Shown piece by piece: positions 46,093 through 55,227 of a DNA stretch of 64,000 bases (position 1 is the stretch's first letter; each line of letters opens with the position of its first letter). Below the pieces are notes generated by a model. The model was not told where the DNA came from. It ran no database searches and saw only the letters and a list, made by a program, of their open reading frames with translations. Position numbers and translations under genes: made by a program. This stretch comes from Clostridium sp. CAG:964 (GTDB taxonomy: Bacteria > Bacillota > Clostridia > Oscillospirales > Acutalibacteraceae): positions 21,209 to 85,208 of the forward strand of contig FR891337.1 of the NCBI GenBank assembly GCA_000435335.1, written 5' to 3'.

Positions 46093-46287
46093 ATGGATGT
46101 TGATTTAATTTTTAAAATTGCCGCCATAGGCATTATTGTTGCTGTGCTTAATCAGGTGTTAATAAGAAGCGGCAGAGAAGAACAGGCAATGATGACTACC
46201 CTAGCCGGGCTTATAGTGGTACTGCTTATGATAGTTCAGCAGATAAGCGGACTGTTTGACACAATAAAAAATCTGTTTGGTTTATAG
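46093..46287 (+). CDS. spoIIIAC: Stage III sporulation protein AC
   Basis: 64 aa, two membrane helices; family size. VDLIFKIAAIGIIVAVLNQVL and REEQAMMTTLAGLIVVLLMI are the SpoIIIAC pattern. ATG 46093 is preferred to the GTG nine bases upstream, since AAAAGG (46076-46082) then sits correctly. Confidence 0.92.
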   Translation: MDVDLIFKIAAIGIIVAVLNQVLIRSGREEQAMMTTLAGLIVVLLMIVQQISGLFDTIKNLFGL

Positions 46288-46289
46288 CT

Positions 46290-46679
46290 ATGAGTATACT
46301 CGGAATATGTATTGTAGCTATAATCGGTGCAATATTGGCAATAACCTTAAAGCATACAACGCCCCAGCTTTCAATTACCCTCACGCTTATTACCGGTGTC
46401 ATTATTTTTATTGCTGTGTGCTCTGTACTGCCGCAAATTACCGAAAAAATCAATTCATTAATTAATGCGGCAGGTGTAAAAACAGAATTTGCAGCAATAC
46501 TCTTTAAGTCAGTGGGAATATGCTTTTTGTGCCAATTTTCCTCCGATATATGCAAGGATGCAGGACAAAGTGCTTTGGCAGGCAGGGTAGAGCTTGCAGG
46601 AAAAATAATGATATTAATATCATCGCTTCCGCTTATGGAGGAGGTGCTTAATACTGCCTCCTCTTTGTTGGGAGGATAG
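46290..46679 (+). CDS. spoIIIAD: Stage III sporulation protein AD
   Basis: 129 aa with about three membrane helices; paralogue of AC in sequence style (LKHTTPQLSITLTLITGVII). The ending SLPLMEEVLNTASSLLGG is typical. Starts two bases after spoIIIAC; its likely function is in the export channel ring. Confidence 0.9.
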   Translation: MSILGICIVAIIGAILAITLKHTTPQLSITLTLITGVIIFIAVCSVLPQITEKINSLINAAGVKTEFAAILFKSVGICFLCQFSSDICKDAGQSALAGRVELAGKIMILISSLPLMEEVLNTASSLLGG

Positions 46680-46684
46680 TCAAA

Positions 46685-47842
46685 ATGAAGAAGTTTATTT
46701 TTTTAATGGTATTTTTTATAACAATTCTGCTTTCTTCCTTTACGGCATATGCCGATATAGAAGATGCCACGGAATACACAACAGAAGGTATATATAATTC
46801 TCAATATGAGCAAAGCGGAGCAGACGCCTTGCTGCGGGAGCTTACTCCGGAGGTAAAAAAACAGCTGAAGGATATAGGAGTAACATCGCCAAGCTGGCAG
46901 GAGTTAAACTCTATGTCCTTCTTTGATATATTCGGCAGTATTATGAATACTATACAGCAGCAGTCGGTAACGCCTCTTAACTGTGTGGTGAAAATAATGG
47001 GTGTTGTTATGCTGGTGGCACTGATAAACAGTGTAAAATCCTCTTTAGGCTCGTCATCGCTTACAGCTGTGCTTAATTCTGTAGCCACACTTACGGTAAG
47101 TATTATTTTAATACAGCCTGTTTGCCAAACCATTGAATACAGCACCACAATTATAAAGCTGTCGGCTGATTTTATGCTGATATTTATTCCTGTAATGGCG
47201 GGCATTATGCTTACCATGGGGCAGTCGCTGCAGGCGGCAGGCAGCTACACTATGGTAATGGGTGCAGGCACTGCGGTTTCACAAATTTCAAATAATATAC
47301 TGGTTCCTCTTTTAAACACTTTTTTAGGTATATCGGTGGTAAGCGGAATATCGCAGCGTGTAAATCTAAGCGGCTTTTGCGAGCTTATAAACAAGGTGTT
47401 GAAATGGGTGCTTACATTTACAATGTCTGTATTTACGGCAATACTTACTATGCAAAGCATAATATCCTCCTCGGCCGATTCCGCAGGTGTAAAGGCAACC
47501 CGCTTTGCCATAAGCAGCTTTGTTCCTCTTGTGGGAGGTGCTTTAAGCGAAGCATACCAAACAGTGCGTGGCTGTATGGGAATGTTAAAGTCGGGCGTGG
47601 GTGTATTTGCTATTTTGGCAACAGGTACAATATATCTGCCGGCAATTATATCCTGCTTGTTGTGGCTTGCTGCCATAAACATAGCCATAGCCCTTGCCGG
47701 TGTATTCGATATGGGAGATATTATAAAGTTGTTAAAATCAGTTACCACAGTTATAAACTCGCTTATTGCAATTTTGCTGTGCTGTATGATTATCTTTATA
47801 GTATCGTCGGCAATTATGCTTATGGCAGGGGGTGTCAGCTAA
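46685..47842 (+). CDS. spoIIIAE: Stage III sporulation protein AE
   Basis: 385 aa. Possible signal peptide at the N-terminus (FIFLMVFFITILLSSFTAYA), then about seven membrane helices. A polytopic channel component. Family segments: VSGISQRVNLSGFCELINK, LTMQSIISSSADSAGVKATR and FVPLVGGALSEAYQTVRGC. Its TAA shares a base with the spoIIIAF ATG. Confidence 0.93.
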   Translation: MKKFIFLMVFFITILLSSFTAYADIEDATEYTTEGIYNSQYEQSGADALLRELTPEVKKQLKDIGVTSPSWQELNSMSFFDIFGSIMNTIQQQSVTPLNCVVKIMGVVMLVALINSVKSSLGSSSLTAVLNSVATLTVSIILIQPVCQTIEYSTTIIKLSADFMLIFIPVMAGIMLTMGQSLQAAGSYTMVMGAGTAVSQISNNILVPLLNTFLGISVVSGISQRVNLSGFCELINKVLKWVLTFTMSVFTAILTMQSIISSSADSAGVKATRFAISSFVPLVGGALSEAYQTVRGCMGMLKSGVGVFAILATGTIYLPAIISCLLWLAAINIAIALAGVFDMGDIIKLLKSVTTVINSLIAILLCCMIIFIVSSAIMLMAGGVS

Positions 47843-48312
47843 TGGGCGGCTTAACCTCCTGGGCCGGTGCGGTGTGCACCGTAGCGGTAGTATGTGCTTT
47901 GTTTGAAATGCTTGCTCCTCAGGGCAGTATATTAAAAATACTGAATTTTGTTTTGGGGCTGTTTCTTGCAGTGGCAATTATAGTACCCTTTGCAAATATG
48001 CTTAATTCCGATAATCTGAGCTTTAAGGACATAGAGTTTAATCAGGAAAGCTTTCAGCTGCCGCAATGCAGTGACGATCTTACAGTTGCTATCGGTAAAG
48101 ACGCAGTAAAAAATATTATTGCAAAAGCCTTGGACGAAAAAGCAATTCCCTATAAAAAAATTGAAATTAATATGGATAGTTCCAATGGCACAAGCATAGA
48201 TATGATAATGGCTGATATATATATATCGGGTAAAGAGCGAGATAAGCTGCCTGAAATTCAAAAAACAGTTAAAGAGAAAACAGGAATTACACCTAATGTA
48301 TTCGTGGGGTGA
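47842..48312 (+). CDS. spoIIIAF: Stage III sporulation protein AF
   Basis: 156 aa. Two N-terminal membrane helices (GAVCTVAVVCALFEMLAP and NFVLGLFLAVAIIVPFANML) followed by a ring-building-motif domain exposed to the intermembrane space. The open frame extends upstream within spoIIIAE; the true start is ATG 47842 because the earlier part has no protein character. Ribosome site GGCAGGGGGTG. Confidence 0.9.
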   Translation: MGGLTSWAGAVCTVAVVCALFEMLAPQGSILKILNFVLGLFLAVAIIVPFANMLNSDNLSFKDIEFNQESFQLPQCSDDLTVAIGKDAVKNIIAKALDEKAIPYKKIEINMDSSNGTSIDMIMADIYISGKERDKLPEIQKTVKEKTGITPNVFVG

Positions 48313-48316
48313 CATT

Positions 48317-48904
48317 ATGGAAGAAAAAGAAAACGAGGGCTTTTTTGCAAAATTCGGTAAATTTACAAAAAATGAAGGCTTTGTAAAAGCTATTGTCTGT
48401 GCAGGTCTTTTGGGGATTGCACTAATTCTTTTGTCAGGCTTTTTTACCAAAAATGTAAAAAATGAGGTGAAAGCAGAGCCAAAGGAATCAATAAGCACGA
48501 CGCTTACAAAATATGAAAACGACCTTGAGCAGGGCTTGGCAGAAATAATAAGCTCTATTGACGGTGCCGGAAAAACAAAGGTTTTAATTACAATGGACAG
48601 CACCGTTGAGCAGGTGTATGCCGCAGACAAAAATATTGCACAGAAAAACAGCAGCAACACAAAAGAGGCAGACACCGCCAATAACAAGGATATTACAGCT
48701 GACAGCTCCTATGTAACGGTTGAATTGTCAGACGGAACACAGCAAACAGTGCTGGTTAAGGAAATTCAGCCAAAGGTTCGAGGTGTTTTGGTTGTGTGCA
48801 GCGGCGGCGATAACAGTGTAGTAAAAGAAAAAATAATTGACGCAGTAACTAAAGCGTTAGATATATCATCATCAAAGGTCAGCGTAGCAGGGCTAACCAA
48901 ATAA
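48317..48904 (+). CDS. spoIIIAG: Stage III sporulation protein AG
   Basis: 195 aa. One membrane helix (AIVCAGLLGIALILLSGFF), then a domain that assembles a large ring in the feeding-tube channel. Includes SIDGAGKTKVLITMDS and VRGVLVVCSGGDNSVVKEK, as in SpoIIIAG. ATG 48317 follows GGGGTGA; a longer frame from 48296 starts inside spoIIIAF. Confidence 0.92.
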   Translation: MEEKENEGFFAKFGKFTKNEGFVKAIVCAGLLGIALILLSGFFTKNVKNEVKAEPKESISTTLTKYENDLEQGLAEIISSIDGAGKTKVLITMDSTVEQVYAADKNIAQKNSSNTKEADTANNKDITADSSYVTVELSDGTQQTVLVKEIQPKVRGVLVVCSGGDNSVVKEKIIDAVTKALDISSSKVSVAGLTK

Positions 48905-48919
48905 GGAGGACTATATAAT

Positions 48920-49519
48920 ATGAAAATAGGCAAAAAACAACTTATACTTACGGGCTTGGTTTTAACATTGGGTGCAGCAGTGTACTTAAACTGGCAGTTT
49001 TCCGGCAATACCGACCTGCTTTCCGGTTCAGATGCAGTAAGTGTGTCAAAAGAGCTGGGAGAAGCAGAATTTGTAAACACCTCAAGCGATAAAAAAGCAG
49101 GTGAGTCCACTGCCCAAAAAAGCACAGAGCTGTCAAGCAGTAAGGAAAGCACTGCATCTGCCTCTAAAAGCAGTGACGAGTACTTCTCGCAGGCAAAGGT
49201 GAACCGTCAGCAAACACAGGATGACATTGCTGAAATGACCAAAAAAATACTTGAATCCTCAGAGGAAAGCGACACAGCAAAAGCAGAGGCCGTTGCCAAG
49301 GCAGCAGAGCTTGCAACGGTGATGGAACAGCAGACAAATGTGGAAAGTCTTATAAAAGCAAAGGGCTTTGAGGAATGTATGGTGTTTATTCAAAACGGGG
49401 AATGCAGTATAGTTGTAAGGGACAGTGACCTAACAGCCGATGACGCACTTATTATAAAGGATATTGCTACAGGGCAAACAGGAATTACTGTTGACAAAAT
49501 AAAGGTTACAGCTGTATAA
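48920..49519 (+). CDS. spoIIIAH: Stage III sporulation protein AH
   Basis: 199 aa. N-terminal membrane helix (ILTGLVLTLGAAVYLNWQF), a Ser/Ala/Lys-rich linker about 45-90, and a YscJ/FliF-like domain that pairs with SpoIIQ from the forespore (KAAELATVMEQQTNVESL, GFEECMVFIQNGECSIVVR). Last gene of the operon. No strong terminator is seen before the infC promoter. Confidence 0.93.
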   Translation: MKIGKKQLILTGLVLTLGAAVYLNWQFSGNTDLLSGSDAVSVSKELGEAEFVNTSSDKKAGESTAQKSTELSSSKESTASASKSSDEYFSQAKVNRQQTQDDIAEMTKKILESSEESDTAKAEAVAKAAELATVMEQQTNVESLIKAKGFEECMVFIQNGECSIVVRDSDLTADDALIIKDIATGQTGITVDKIKVTAV

Positions 49520-49573
49520 TTAAGAAAATGAAGCAGTTGACTGTTATTATTTTTAATATGTGTAAAAAAAGTC

Positions 49574-49602
49574 TTGACATAAATACAACAGTCTGCTATA
49601 AT
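49574..49602 (+). promoter_or_regulatory. Consensus promoter of infC-rpmI-rplT
   Basis: TTGACA, 17 bases, TATAAT. Transcription start expected near 49609. Confidence 0.92.
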
Positions 49603-49608
49603 CATTTG

Positions 49609-49770
49609 AGAAAATAAAGTAAAGCAGATATGCTTTCACCTATGAGGTTCCGTCTTGCATGGGTCAATCATTTTAATTGTGTGCATTGTGCATATTTTTG
49701 TGTTTGATTGCGAGCGGAGTGTGTCTGCTCGCATTTTTATTTCCTATTATTCTTTTGGAGGTGCTTAACA
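49609..49770 (+). promoter_or_regulatory. L20-type autoregulatory leader with attenuator
   Basis: About 160 bases of untranslated leader, starting with the hairpin AAAGCA/TGCTTT and ending in an intrinsic terminator at 49709-49739 just before the infC ribosome site. In Firmicutes ribosomal protein L20 binds the infC leader and causes early termination. The position and layout match; the L20-binding fold itself was not modelled. Confidence 0.75.
49709..49739 (+). terminator. Attenuator terminator in the infC leader
   Basis: TGCGAGC (49709-49715) pairs with GCTCGCA (49727-49733), continued by GGA/TCT around GTGTG, then TTTTTAT. Sits 24 bases before the GGAGGTG of infC. Confidence 0.88.
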
Positions 49771-50289
49771 ATTAGCAACAAGGAACAACAAATCAACGAT
49801 GAAATTCGTGATAAAGAAGTAAGAGTTATAGGCCCTGACGGTTCTCAGCTTGGTATTATGTCCGCTTCAAAGGCATTGGAAATTGCGGAGTCGAAGAATT
49901 TAGACTTAGTAAAAATTGCGCCTCAGGCAAAACCGCCTGTGTGTAAGGTTATGGATTACGGCAAATACCGTTTTGAACAGGCTAAGCGTGAAAAAGAGGC
50001 TAAGAAAAACCAAAGAGTTATTGATGTTAAGGAAGTTAGACTTTCACTTAATATTGATACACACGACTTTAACACAAAGGTAAAACAAGCAACAAAATTT
50101 ATCAATAGTGGCAACAAGGTAAAGGTTTCTATTCGTTTCCGTGGCAGAGAGATGGGTCACCCGGAGATCGGTCACGAAAATATGGGACGCTTTGCACAGG
50201 CTATGGAGGAAGTAGCTGTTGTAGAAAAGCCTGCTAAGCTTGAGGGTCGCAATATGCTTATGTTCCTTGCTCCAAAAACAGGCAAATAA
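49771..50289 (+). CDS. infC: Translation initiation factor IF-3, ATT start
   Basis: 172 aa. The start is ATT 49771, seven bases after GGAGGTG, giving (M)[23 protein letters not shown] is the hallmark start of infC, which allows IF-3 to limit its own synthesis by rejecting non-AUG codons. A GTG 63 bases upstream is in the terminator and should not be used. N- and C-terminal domains are both present, joined by a lysine-rich helix ([19 protein letters not shown]). Confidence 0.96.
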   Translation: MSNKEQQINDEIRDKEVRVIGPDGSQLGIMSASKALEIAESKNLDLVKIAPQAKPPVCKVMDYGKYRFEQAKREKEAKKNQRVIDVKEVRLSLNIDTHDFNTKVKQATKFINSGNKVKVSIRFRGREMGHPEIGHENMGRFAQAMEEVAVVEKPAKLEGRNMLMFLAPKTGK

Positions 50290-50315
50290 TCACAAAAATC
50301 AAGGAGGATAATATT

Positions 50316-50513
50316 ATGCCAAAGATTAAAACACACAGTGGTGCAAAAAAACGCTTTAAGGTTTCTAAGAGCGGTAAAGTAATGCGTGCACACGCTAACA
50401 AAAGTCACATTCTAAACAAGAAAACAACAAAGCGTAAAAGAGGTCTTAGAAAGAGTGTTGCTGCTGACAAGACAAATGTAGCACAGGTAAAGAGACTGAT
50501 TCCTTATAAATAA
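50316..50513 (+). CDS. rpmI: Ribosomal protein bL35
   Basis: 65 aa, standard size and strongly basic ([35 protein letters not shown]). Component of the 50S subunit. AAGGAGG ribosome site, between infC and rplT as in most bacteria. Confidence 0.98.
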   Translation: MPKIKTHSGAKKRFKVSKSGKVMRAHANKSHILNKKTTKRKRGLRKSVAADKTNVAQVKRLIPYK

Positions 50514-50562
50514 TTAGGAGTATTACTGATTAAATAAACAACCAACACGGAGGTAAAATAAT

Positions 50563-50913
50563 ATGGCTCGTATTAAAGGTGCGATGATGACTCGCAAGAG
50601 AAGAAAAAAAGTTTTAAAGCTGGCTAAGGGTTACTGGGGTTCCAAGAGCAGACACTTCAAGATGGCTAAGCAGGCCGTTATGAAGAGCGGTAACTATGCA
50701 TATATCGGCCGTAAGCAGAGAAAGAGAGATTTCCGCAGACTATGGATTACTCGTATTTCTGCCGCTTGCAAGATGAACGGTACAAACTACTCAACATTTA
50801 TGAACGGCTTAAAGAAAGCCGGCGTTACACTAAACAGAAAGATGCTTTCTGAAATTGCCATTGCTGACCCGGCTGCATTTACTAAGCTGGTAGAGCAGGC
50901 TAAAAACGCTTAA
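50563..50913 (+). CDS. rplT: Ribosomal protein bL20
   Basis: 116 aa. Binds 23S rRNA early in assembly and feeds back on the infC leader. Signatures: [40 protein letters not shown] and [25 protein letters not shown] ribosome site. Confidence 0.98.
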   Translation: MARIKGAMMTRKRRKKVLKLAKGYWGSKSRHFKMAKQAVMKSGNYAYIGRKQRKRDFRRLWITRISAACKMNGTNYSTFMNGLKKAGVTLNRKMLSEIAIADPAAFTKLVEQAKNA

Positions 50914-50928
50914 TTTAAGCTATAGTTT

Positions 50929-50949
50929 TTCCTAGACTTTAGGAATTTT
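50929..50949 (+). terminator. Short terminator after rplT
   Basis: TTCCTA / TAGGAA stem with a GACTT loop, followed by TTTTA. Weak by stem length but well placed 16 bases after the gene. Confidence 0.55.
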
Positions 50950-50955
50950 ACTTAT

Positions 50956-51004
50956 GGGCAATACCACACAATGCCACCTTAGGCTATATTGTACGGTGTT
51001 GCCC
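50956..51004. repeat. Second, longer hairpin between rplT and the methyltransferase gene
   Basis: GGGCAATACC (50956-50965) pairs with GGTGTTGCCC (50995-51004, one G-T); inside, ACAAT pairs with ATTGT and GCC with GGC. About 18 base pairs in 49 bases. No T-run at its end, so function is unclear. Confidence 0.45.
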
Positions 51005-51052
51005 TAAATGGTTTTTATAAAAATTCTGCCACTTTCTTTTTGGGGGTTAATT

Positions 51053-51850
51053 ATGCAGTATATTACAAGTAAAGACAACAATATGGTTAAGCACATTTCA
51101 AAGCTTATTAAAGGTGCCGCTTACCGTAAGGAATGCGGCGAATATATTGTAGAGGGTGCAAGGCTCTGTACAGACGCACTTGTAAGCGGTGCAAATATAG
51201 CTGCGGTTGTTTTCTCGCAGCAGGCTGCTGAGAAGTATTCAGAGCAGGTCAGTACTCTATGTGAGGTTTGCGAAAGCACCTTCGTTTTTTCAGACAAGCT
51301 GTTTTCTCAAATTTCAGACACTAAAACACCGCAGGGTATAATGTGTATATGTAAAATAAACGATAAAGCACCCGATTTTTCAAGCGACGGTGTTTTTTTG
51401 GCACTTGAACATATACAAGACCCGTCCAATATGGGGACAATTTTACGAACAGCCGAAGCACTGGGCGTAAAAGGAGTGGTGCTGACTGATAATTGCTGTG
51501 ATGTTTACTCTCCTAAGGTAGTGCGTGGAACAATGGGTGCAGTGTTCAGACTGCCTTTAATGTTTTGCAGCGATTTAAAAAATATTATAGGTAACTGTAA
51601 TGCACAGAAATTAAACACCATAGCTACAGTTGTTTCCGGCAGTGCTGTAAGCATAACCGAATTATCAAAAAACGAAAAAAAGCACTGTATGCTTTTAATA
51701 GGAAACGAAGGAAACGGACTGGAGCAAGACACAATAAATAAATGCGGTATAAAGGTTACAATACCTATGCTTGGCAGGGCAGAATCCCTTAACGCTTCTG
51801 CCGCCGCCGCAATATCAATGTGGGAATTATTAAGGGGGCTAAGCAAATGA
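51053..51850 (+). CDS. TrmH/SpoU-family RNA 2'-O-methyltransferase
   Basis: 265 aa. N-terminal substrate-binding domain (about 1-95) and a C-terminal SPOUT knot: ALEHIQDPSNMGTILRTAEA, LLIGNEGNGLEQ and PMLGRAESLNASAAAAI, the three SpoU motifs. Methylates ribose in rRNA or tRNA; the site cannot be told. ATG 51053 with GGGGG just before; an in-frame ATG 51008 has no ribosome site. Overlaps dprA by four bases (ATGA). Confidence 0.9.
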   Translation: MQYITSKDNNMVKHISKLIKGAAYRKECGEYIVEGARLCTDALVSGANIAAVVFSQQAAEKYSEQVSTLCEVCESTFVFSDKLFSQISDTKTPQGIMCICKINDKAPDFSSDGVFLALEHIQDPSNMGTILRTAEALGVKGVVLTDNCCDVYSPKVVRGTMGAVFRLPLMFCSDLKNIIGNCNAQKLNTIATVVSGSAVSITELSKNEKKHCMLLIGNEGNGLEQDTINKCGIKVTIPMLGRAESLNASAAAAISMWELLRGLSK

Positions 51851-53082
51851 CAGATACAGCCCTTTATTGGATTTGGCTGCAAAAATGTCTTGGCTGCAGC
51901 AATCCAAAGGTTAATACTATACTTAGGTTTTACCCGTCAATAACGGATTTCTATGAGGGCGGTCAGCAAGAGTGGCGTTTGTGCGGCTGCTTTACGAAAA
52001 AAGAATTTTCTAATTTATGTACGTATACCATACAGGACGCAAGGGAAATTTACGACCGCTGTAAAAAGCTCGGCTATAAAATTGTAACGCCCGATTCGCC
52101 GGAGTATCCGCAGCTGCTAAAAGAAATTTATGAGCCTCCGGCTGTTTTATATGTAAACGGAATATTGCCAGATGTTGACAATATACTTGCAATAGCTATG
52201 GTAGGTACACGCAATGCAACACCTACAGGCAAAAAACTGGCATATTCAATAAGCTATGACCTTGCTAAAAACGGCGTTGCGGTCATAAGCGGAGGGGCAT
52301 TGGGCATAGATACATCGGCACATAACGGGGCTTTGGCGGCCGGCGGAACAACTATATGTGTTTTGGGCTGCGGCATAAACTACAGCTACCTTATGACTAA
52401 TGCACAAATGCGGAGCAAAATTGCAAACAGCGGTGCTGTTATTTCGGAGTATCCGCCGGATACTCCGCCGCAAAAATACAGCTTTCCTAAGCGTAACAGA
52501 ATTATTTCCGCCTTATCACAGGGAGTGCTTGTGGTTGAGGCCGGTGAAAAAAGCGGTGCACTTATTACCGCCTCTACAGCGTTAAGCCAGAATAAAGATG
52601 TTTTTGCAATACCCGGCCAGGTTACCAATGCTTTTGCCTTTGGAACAAACAGCTTAATAAAGCAGGGTGCAATACCTGTAACCAACGCACAGGATATAAT
52701 TAATGAATATTCTGAAAAATATTCAATTACTTTAAAAGACACATTGCCACTTAGTGAAATAAGTGATAATATAATAAACAGTATTCCAAGCGGTAAAAAA
52801 CCGCCGCTTTCAGTAAATAATATGCCGTCTGTAAAAAACAACACCGGAAAAGCCACCCCGGACATTGGTAAGAGTAATGTTAAGGTGCATACAGAGCTTA
52901 ACGGTGTTTCGGAAACAGCAAAATCGGTGTACAGCATTATTTTGAACAATTCGTCAACAGTTGATGATATAGTTATAAAAACAAAATTACCTGCCGCCAA
53001 GGTTATGCAGGCACTTACAGAGCTTGAGCTTAACGATGCGGTGGAAAGAAAATCAGGCGGAGTATATGCCTTGCCCGGTTAA
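51847..53082 (+). CDS. dprA: DNA-processing protein DprA
   Basis: 411 aa. Loads RecA on incoming single-stranded DNA in transformation. A weak N-terminal SAM-like domain, then the Rossmann core: AMVGTRNATPTGKKLAY, GGALGIDTSAHNGAL, VLGCGINYSY, FPKRNRIISALSQG and EAGEKSGALITA. The C-terminal 60 residues after an unstructured linker (about 290-345) form a winged-helix (DML1-like) domain. Sits before topA, as in most Firmicutes. Confidence 0.94.
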   Translation: MTDTALYWIWLQKCLGCSNPKVNTILRFYPSITDFYEGGQQEWRLCGCFTKKEFSNLCTYTIQDAREIYDRCKKLGYKIVTPDSPEYPQLLKEIYEPPAVLYVNGILPDVDNILAIAMVGTRNATPTGKKLAYSISYDLAKNGVAVISGGALGIDTSAHNGALAAGGTTICVLGCGINYSYLMTNAQMRSKIANSGAVISEYPPDTPPQKYSFPKRNRIISALSQGVLVVEAGEKSGALITASTALSQNKDVFAIPGQVTNAFAFGTNSLIKQGAIPVTNAQDIINEYSEKYSITLKDTLPLSEISDNIINSIPSGKKPPLSVNNMPSVKNNTGKATPDIGKSNVKVHTELNGVSETAKSVYSIILNNSSTVDDIVIKTKLPAAKVMQALTELELNDAVERKSGGVYALPG

Positions 53083-53090
53083 GGAGGAAA

Positions 53091-55193
53091 ATGGATAGTA
53101 TGTCAAAATTAGTAATAGTGGAGTCACCTGCCAAGGCTAAAACCATAAAGAAATATTTAGGCAGTGACTACGAGGTAATAGCCTCTATGGGACATGTTAG
53201 GGATTTACCGGCGAAAAGATTAAGCGTAAATGTAAGAAAACACTTTCAGCCAAATTATGAAATTATTGCAAGCAAGGAAGAGCTTGTGCACAAGCTGGAA
53301 AAAGCAGCAAAAAAGTCAGACTATGTTTATCTGGCAACCGACCCCGACCGTGAGGGTGAGGCTATATCCTGGCACTTAGCTTATATTTTGGGACTAAGCC
53401 TGGATGAAAACAACAGAGTAGAATTTAATGAAATTACAAAAACAGGTATACAAAACGGTATGAGCCACCCAAGGTGTATTAACCAAGATCTTGTGGATGC
53501 ACAGCAGGCACGAAGAATATTAGACAGGCTTGTAGGCTATAAGCTAAGCCCGTTTCTGTCAAGAAGCATCCGTCGAGGACTTTCTGCCGGCAGAGTGCAG
53601 TCTGTAGCGGTAAAGCTGATAGTTGACCGTCAGAAGCAGATTGATGAATTTAAGCCGGAGGAATATTGGTCGGTAGACGCTAAGTTTATTCCAAAGGGCA
53701 GCAGAAAAACCTTTGCCGCCGCTTTGTACGGCACTACAGAGGGTAAGCTGAAAATTTCAAGCGGTGAAGAAGCACAAAGCATTGTTTCAGAGCTGGAAAA
53801 TGAAGAGTTTACGATTACAAAGCTGCGTAACGGCACACGCAAAAAGCAGCCGGCACCTCCTTTTACAACCTCTACACTGCAGCAGGAAGCCTCCCGTAAA
53901 TTAAATTTTCAGTCACGACGCACTATGAAGGTAGCACAGGAGCTGTACGAGGGCATTGAACTGCCGGATATGGGTGCAGTAGGTTTAATTACTTATATGA
54001 GAACCGACTCCTTAAGAATATCCAATGACGCTATTGCTGAGGTTACAGAATATATTAAGGGCAGATGGGGCGAAAAATATCTTCCTAAAGAGCCTAGAGT
54101 ATTTAAGTCAAGGTCAAATGCACAGGACGGCCATGAGGCTATTCGTCCGTCAATGCCGTCACTGGAGCCGGACAAGATAAAGGAAAGCTTAACAAACGAC
54201 CAGTATAAGCTTTATAAGCTTATATGGGAGCGTTTTACAGCCTGCCAAATGGCTGAGTGCATACAGAAAACCACCAGTGCAGAAATACAGGGCGGTAAAT
54301 ATATTTTTAAGGCTACAGGCTACAGAGTAGACTTTGAGGGCTTTACTACGCTTTATGTAGAGGGCAAGGACACAGCGGAGGAAAAGCAGACAGAACTTCC
54401 GCCTCTTGAAAAAGATATGCCTGTTCGTGTAAAAGAAATTGTGCCGAATCAGCACTTTACACAACCGCCTGCACGCTACACAGAGGCTACACTTATTAAA
54501 GCATTGGAGGAAAACGGCATAGGCAGACCATCTACATATGCCGCAACTATTTCTACAATTACAGCCAGAGATTATGTAAAGCGAGAGGGCAAAACCCTCT
54601 ATCCTACAGAGCTTGGAGAGGTTACCACCAAGCTTATGCTTGAGCATTTCCCGAAAATTGTAAATGTAAAATTTACCGCACAAATGGAGGAAAACCTTGA
54701 CAAGGTTGAGCATGGTCAGGAGCAGTGGGTAAAGGTACTCGACGATTTTTATACCGACTTTAACAAAACCTTGAAAAAGGCAAAGGAAGATACAAAGGAT
54801 GTTAAAATAAAGCTAAAGGAAGAGGAAACAGACATTATCTGCGAAAAATGCGGCAGAAGAATGGTTGTTAAAAACGGCAGATTTGGCAAGTTTATTGCCT
54901 GCCCGGGTTATCCCGAATGCAAAAATGTTAAAAACTTTGTTGAGCCTACCGGTGCAAAATGCCCTAAATGCGGCGGCGATGTTATAGTAAGAAAATCAAA
55001 AAAGGGCAGAGTTTTCTACGGCTGCAGCAACTACCCAAGCTGTGACTTTGTATCGTGGGCAGAGCCTACAAACGAGCGTTGTCCACAGTGCGGCGGTGTG
55101 CTGTACAAGAAAAAGGGTAAAAAGCCAAAGCTTTATTGCCAAACAGAGGGCTGTGGTTTTACAAAGGACTTTGTAGAAAAGGATGACGAATAA
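53091..55193 (+). CDS. topA: DNA topoisomerase I
   Basis: 700 aa. Relaxes negative supercoils. TOPRIM at the N-terminus (LVIVESPAKAKTIKKYLG and DPDREGEAISWHLA), catalytic Tyr302 in ITYMRTDSLRIS, and three C-terminal Cys4 zinc ribbons (CEKCGRRM, CPKCGGDV, CPQCGGVL). Two ATGs are possible, 53091 and 53100; GGAGG is three or twelve bases ahead, so the second is at least as likely. Confidence 0.96.
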   Translation: MDSMSKLVIVESPAKAKTIKKYLGSDYEVIASMGHVRDLPAKRLSVNVRKHFQPNYEIIASKEELVHKLEKAAKKSDYVYLATDPDREGEAISWHLAYILGLSLDENNRVEFNEITKTGIQNGMSHPRCINQDLVDAQQARRILDRLVGYKLSPFLSRSIRRGLSAGRVQSVAVKLIVDRQKQIDEFKPEEYWSVDAKFIPKGSRKTFAAALYGTTEGKLKISSGEEAQSIVSELENEEFTITKLRNGTRKKQPAPPFTTSTLQQEASRKLNFQSRRTMKVAQELYEGIELPDMGAVGLITYMRTDSLRISNDAIAEVTEYIKGRWGEKYLPKEPRVFKSRSNAQDGHEAIRPSMPSLEPDKIKESLTNDQYKLYKLIWERFTACQMAECIQKTTSAEIQGGKYIFKATGYRVDFEGFTTLYVEGKDTAEEKQTELPPLEKDMPVRVKEIVPNQHFTQPPARYTEATLIKALEENGIGRPSTYAATISTITARDYVKREGKTLYPTELGEVTTKLMLEHFPKIVNVKFTAQMEENLDKVEHGQEQWVKVLDDFYTDFNKTLKKAKEDTKDVKIKLKEEETDIICEKCGRRMVVKNGRFGKFIACPGYPECKNVKNFVEPTGAKCPKCGGDVIVRKSKKGRVFYGCSNYPSCDFVSWAEPTNERCPQCGGVLYKKKGKKPKLYCQTEGCGFTKDFVEKDDE

Positions 55194-55227
55194 TAGATTA
55201 TATTAACAGAGCAAAGGAGGTGCTTTT

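Noticed and set aside
47377..47841. A 155-codon N-terminal extension of spoIIIAF inside spoIIIAE
   Set aside because: It is the other frame of spoIIIAE, with Cys/Tyr/His-rich junk composition; SpoIIIAF begins at ATG 47842 by homology.
49708..49770. GTG start that would extend infC by 21 residues
   Set aside because: It lies in the leader terminator, is upstream of GGAGGTG, and the family starts at the ATT.
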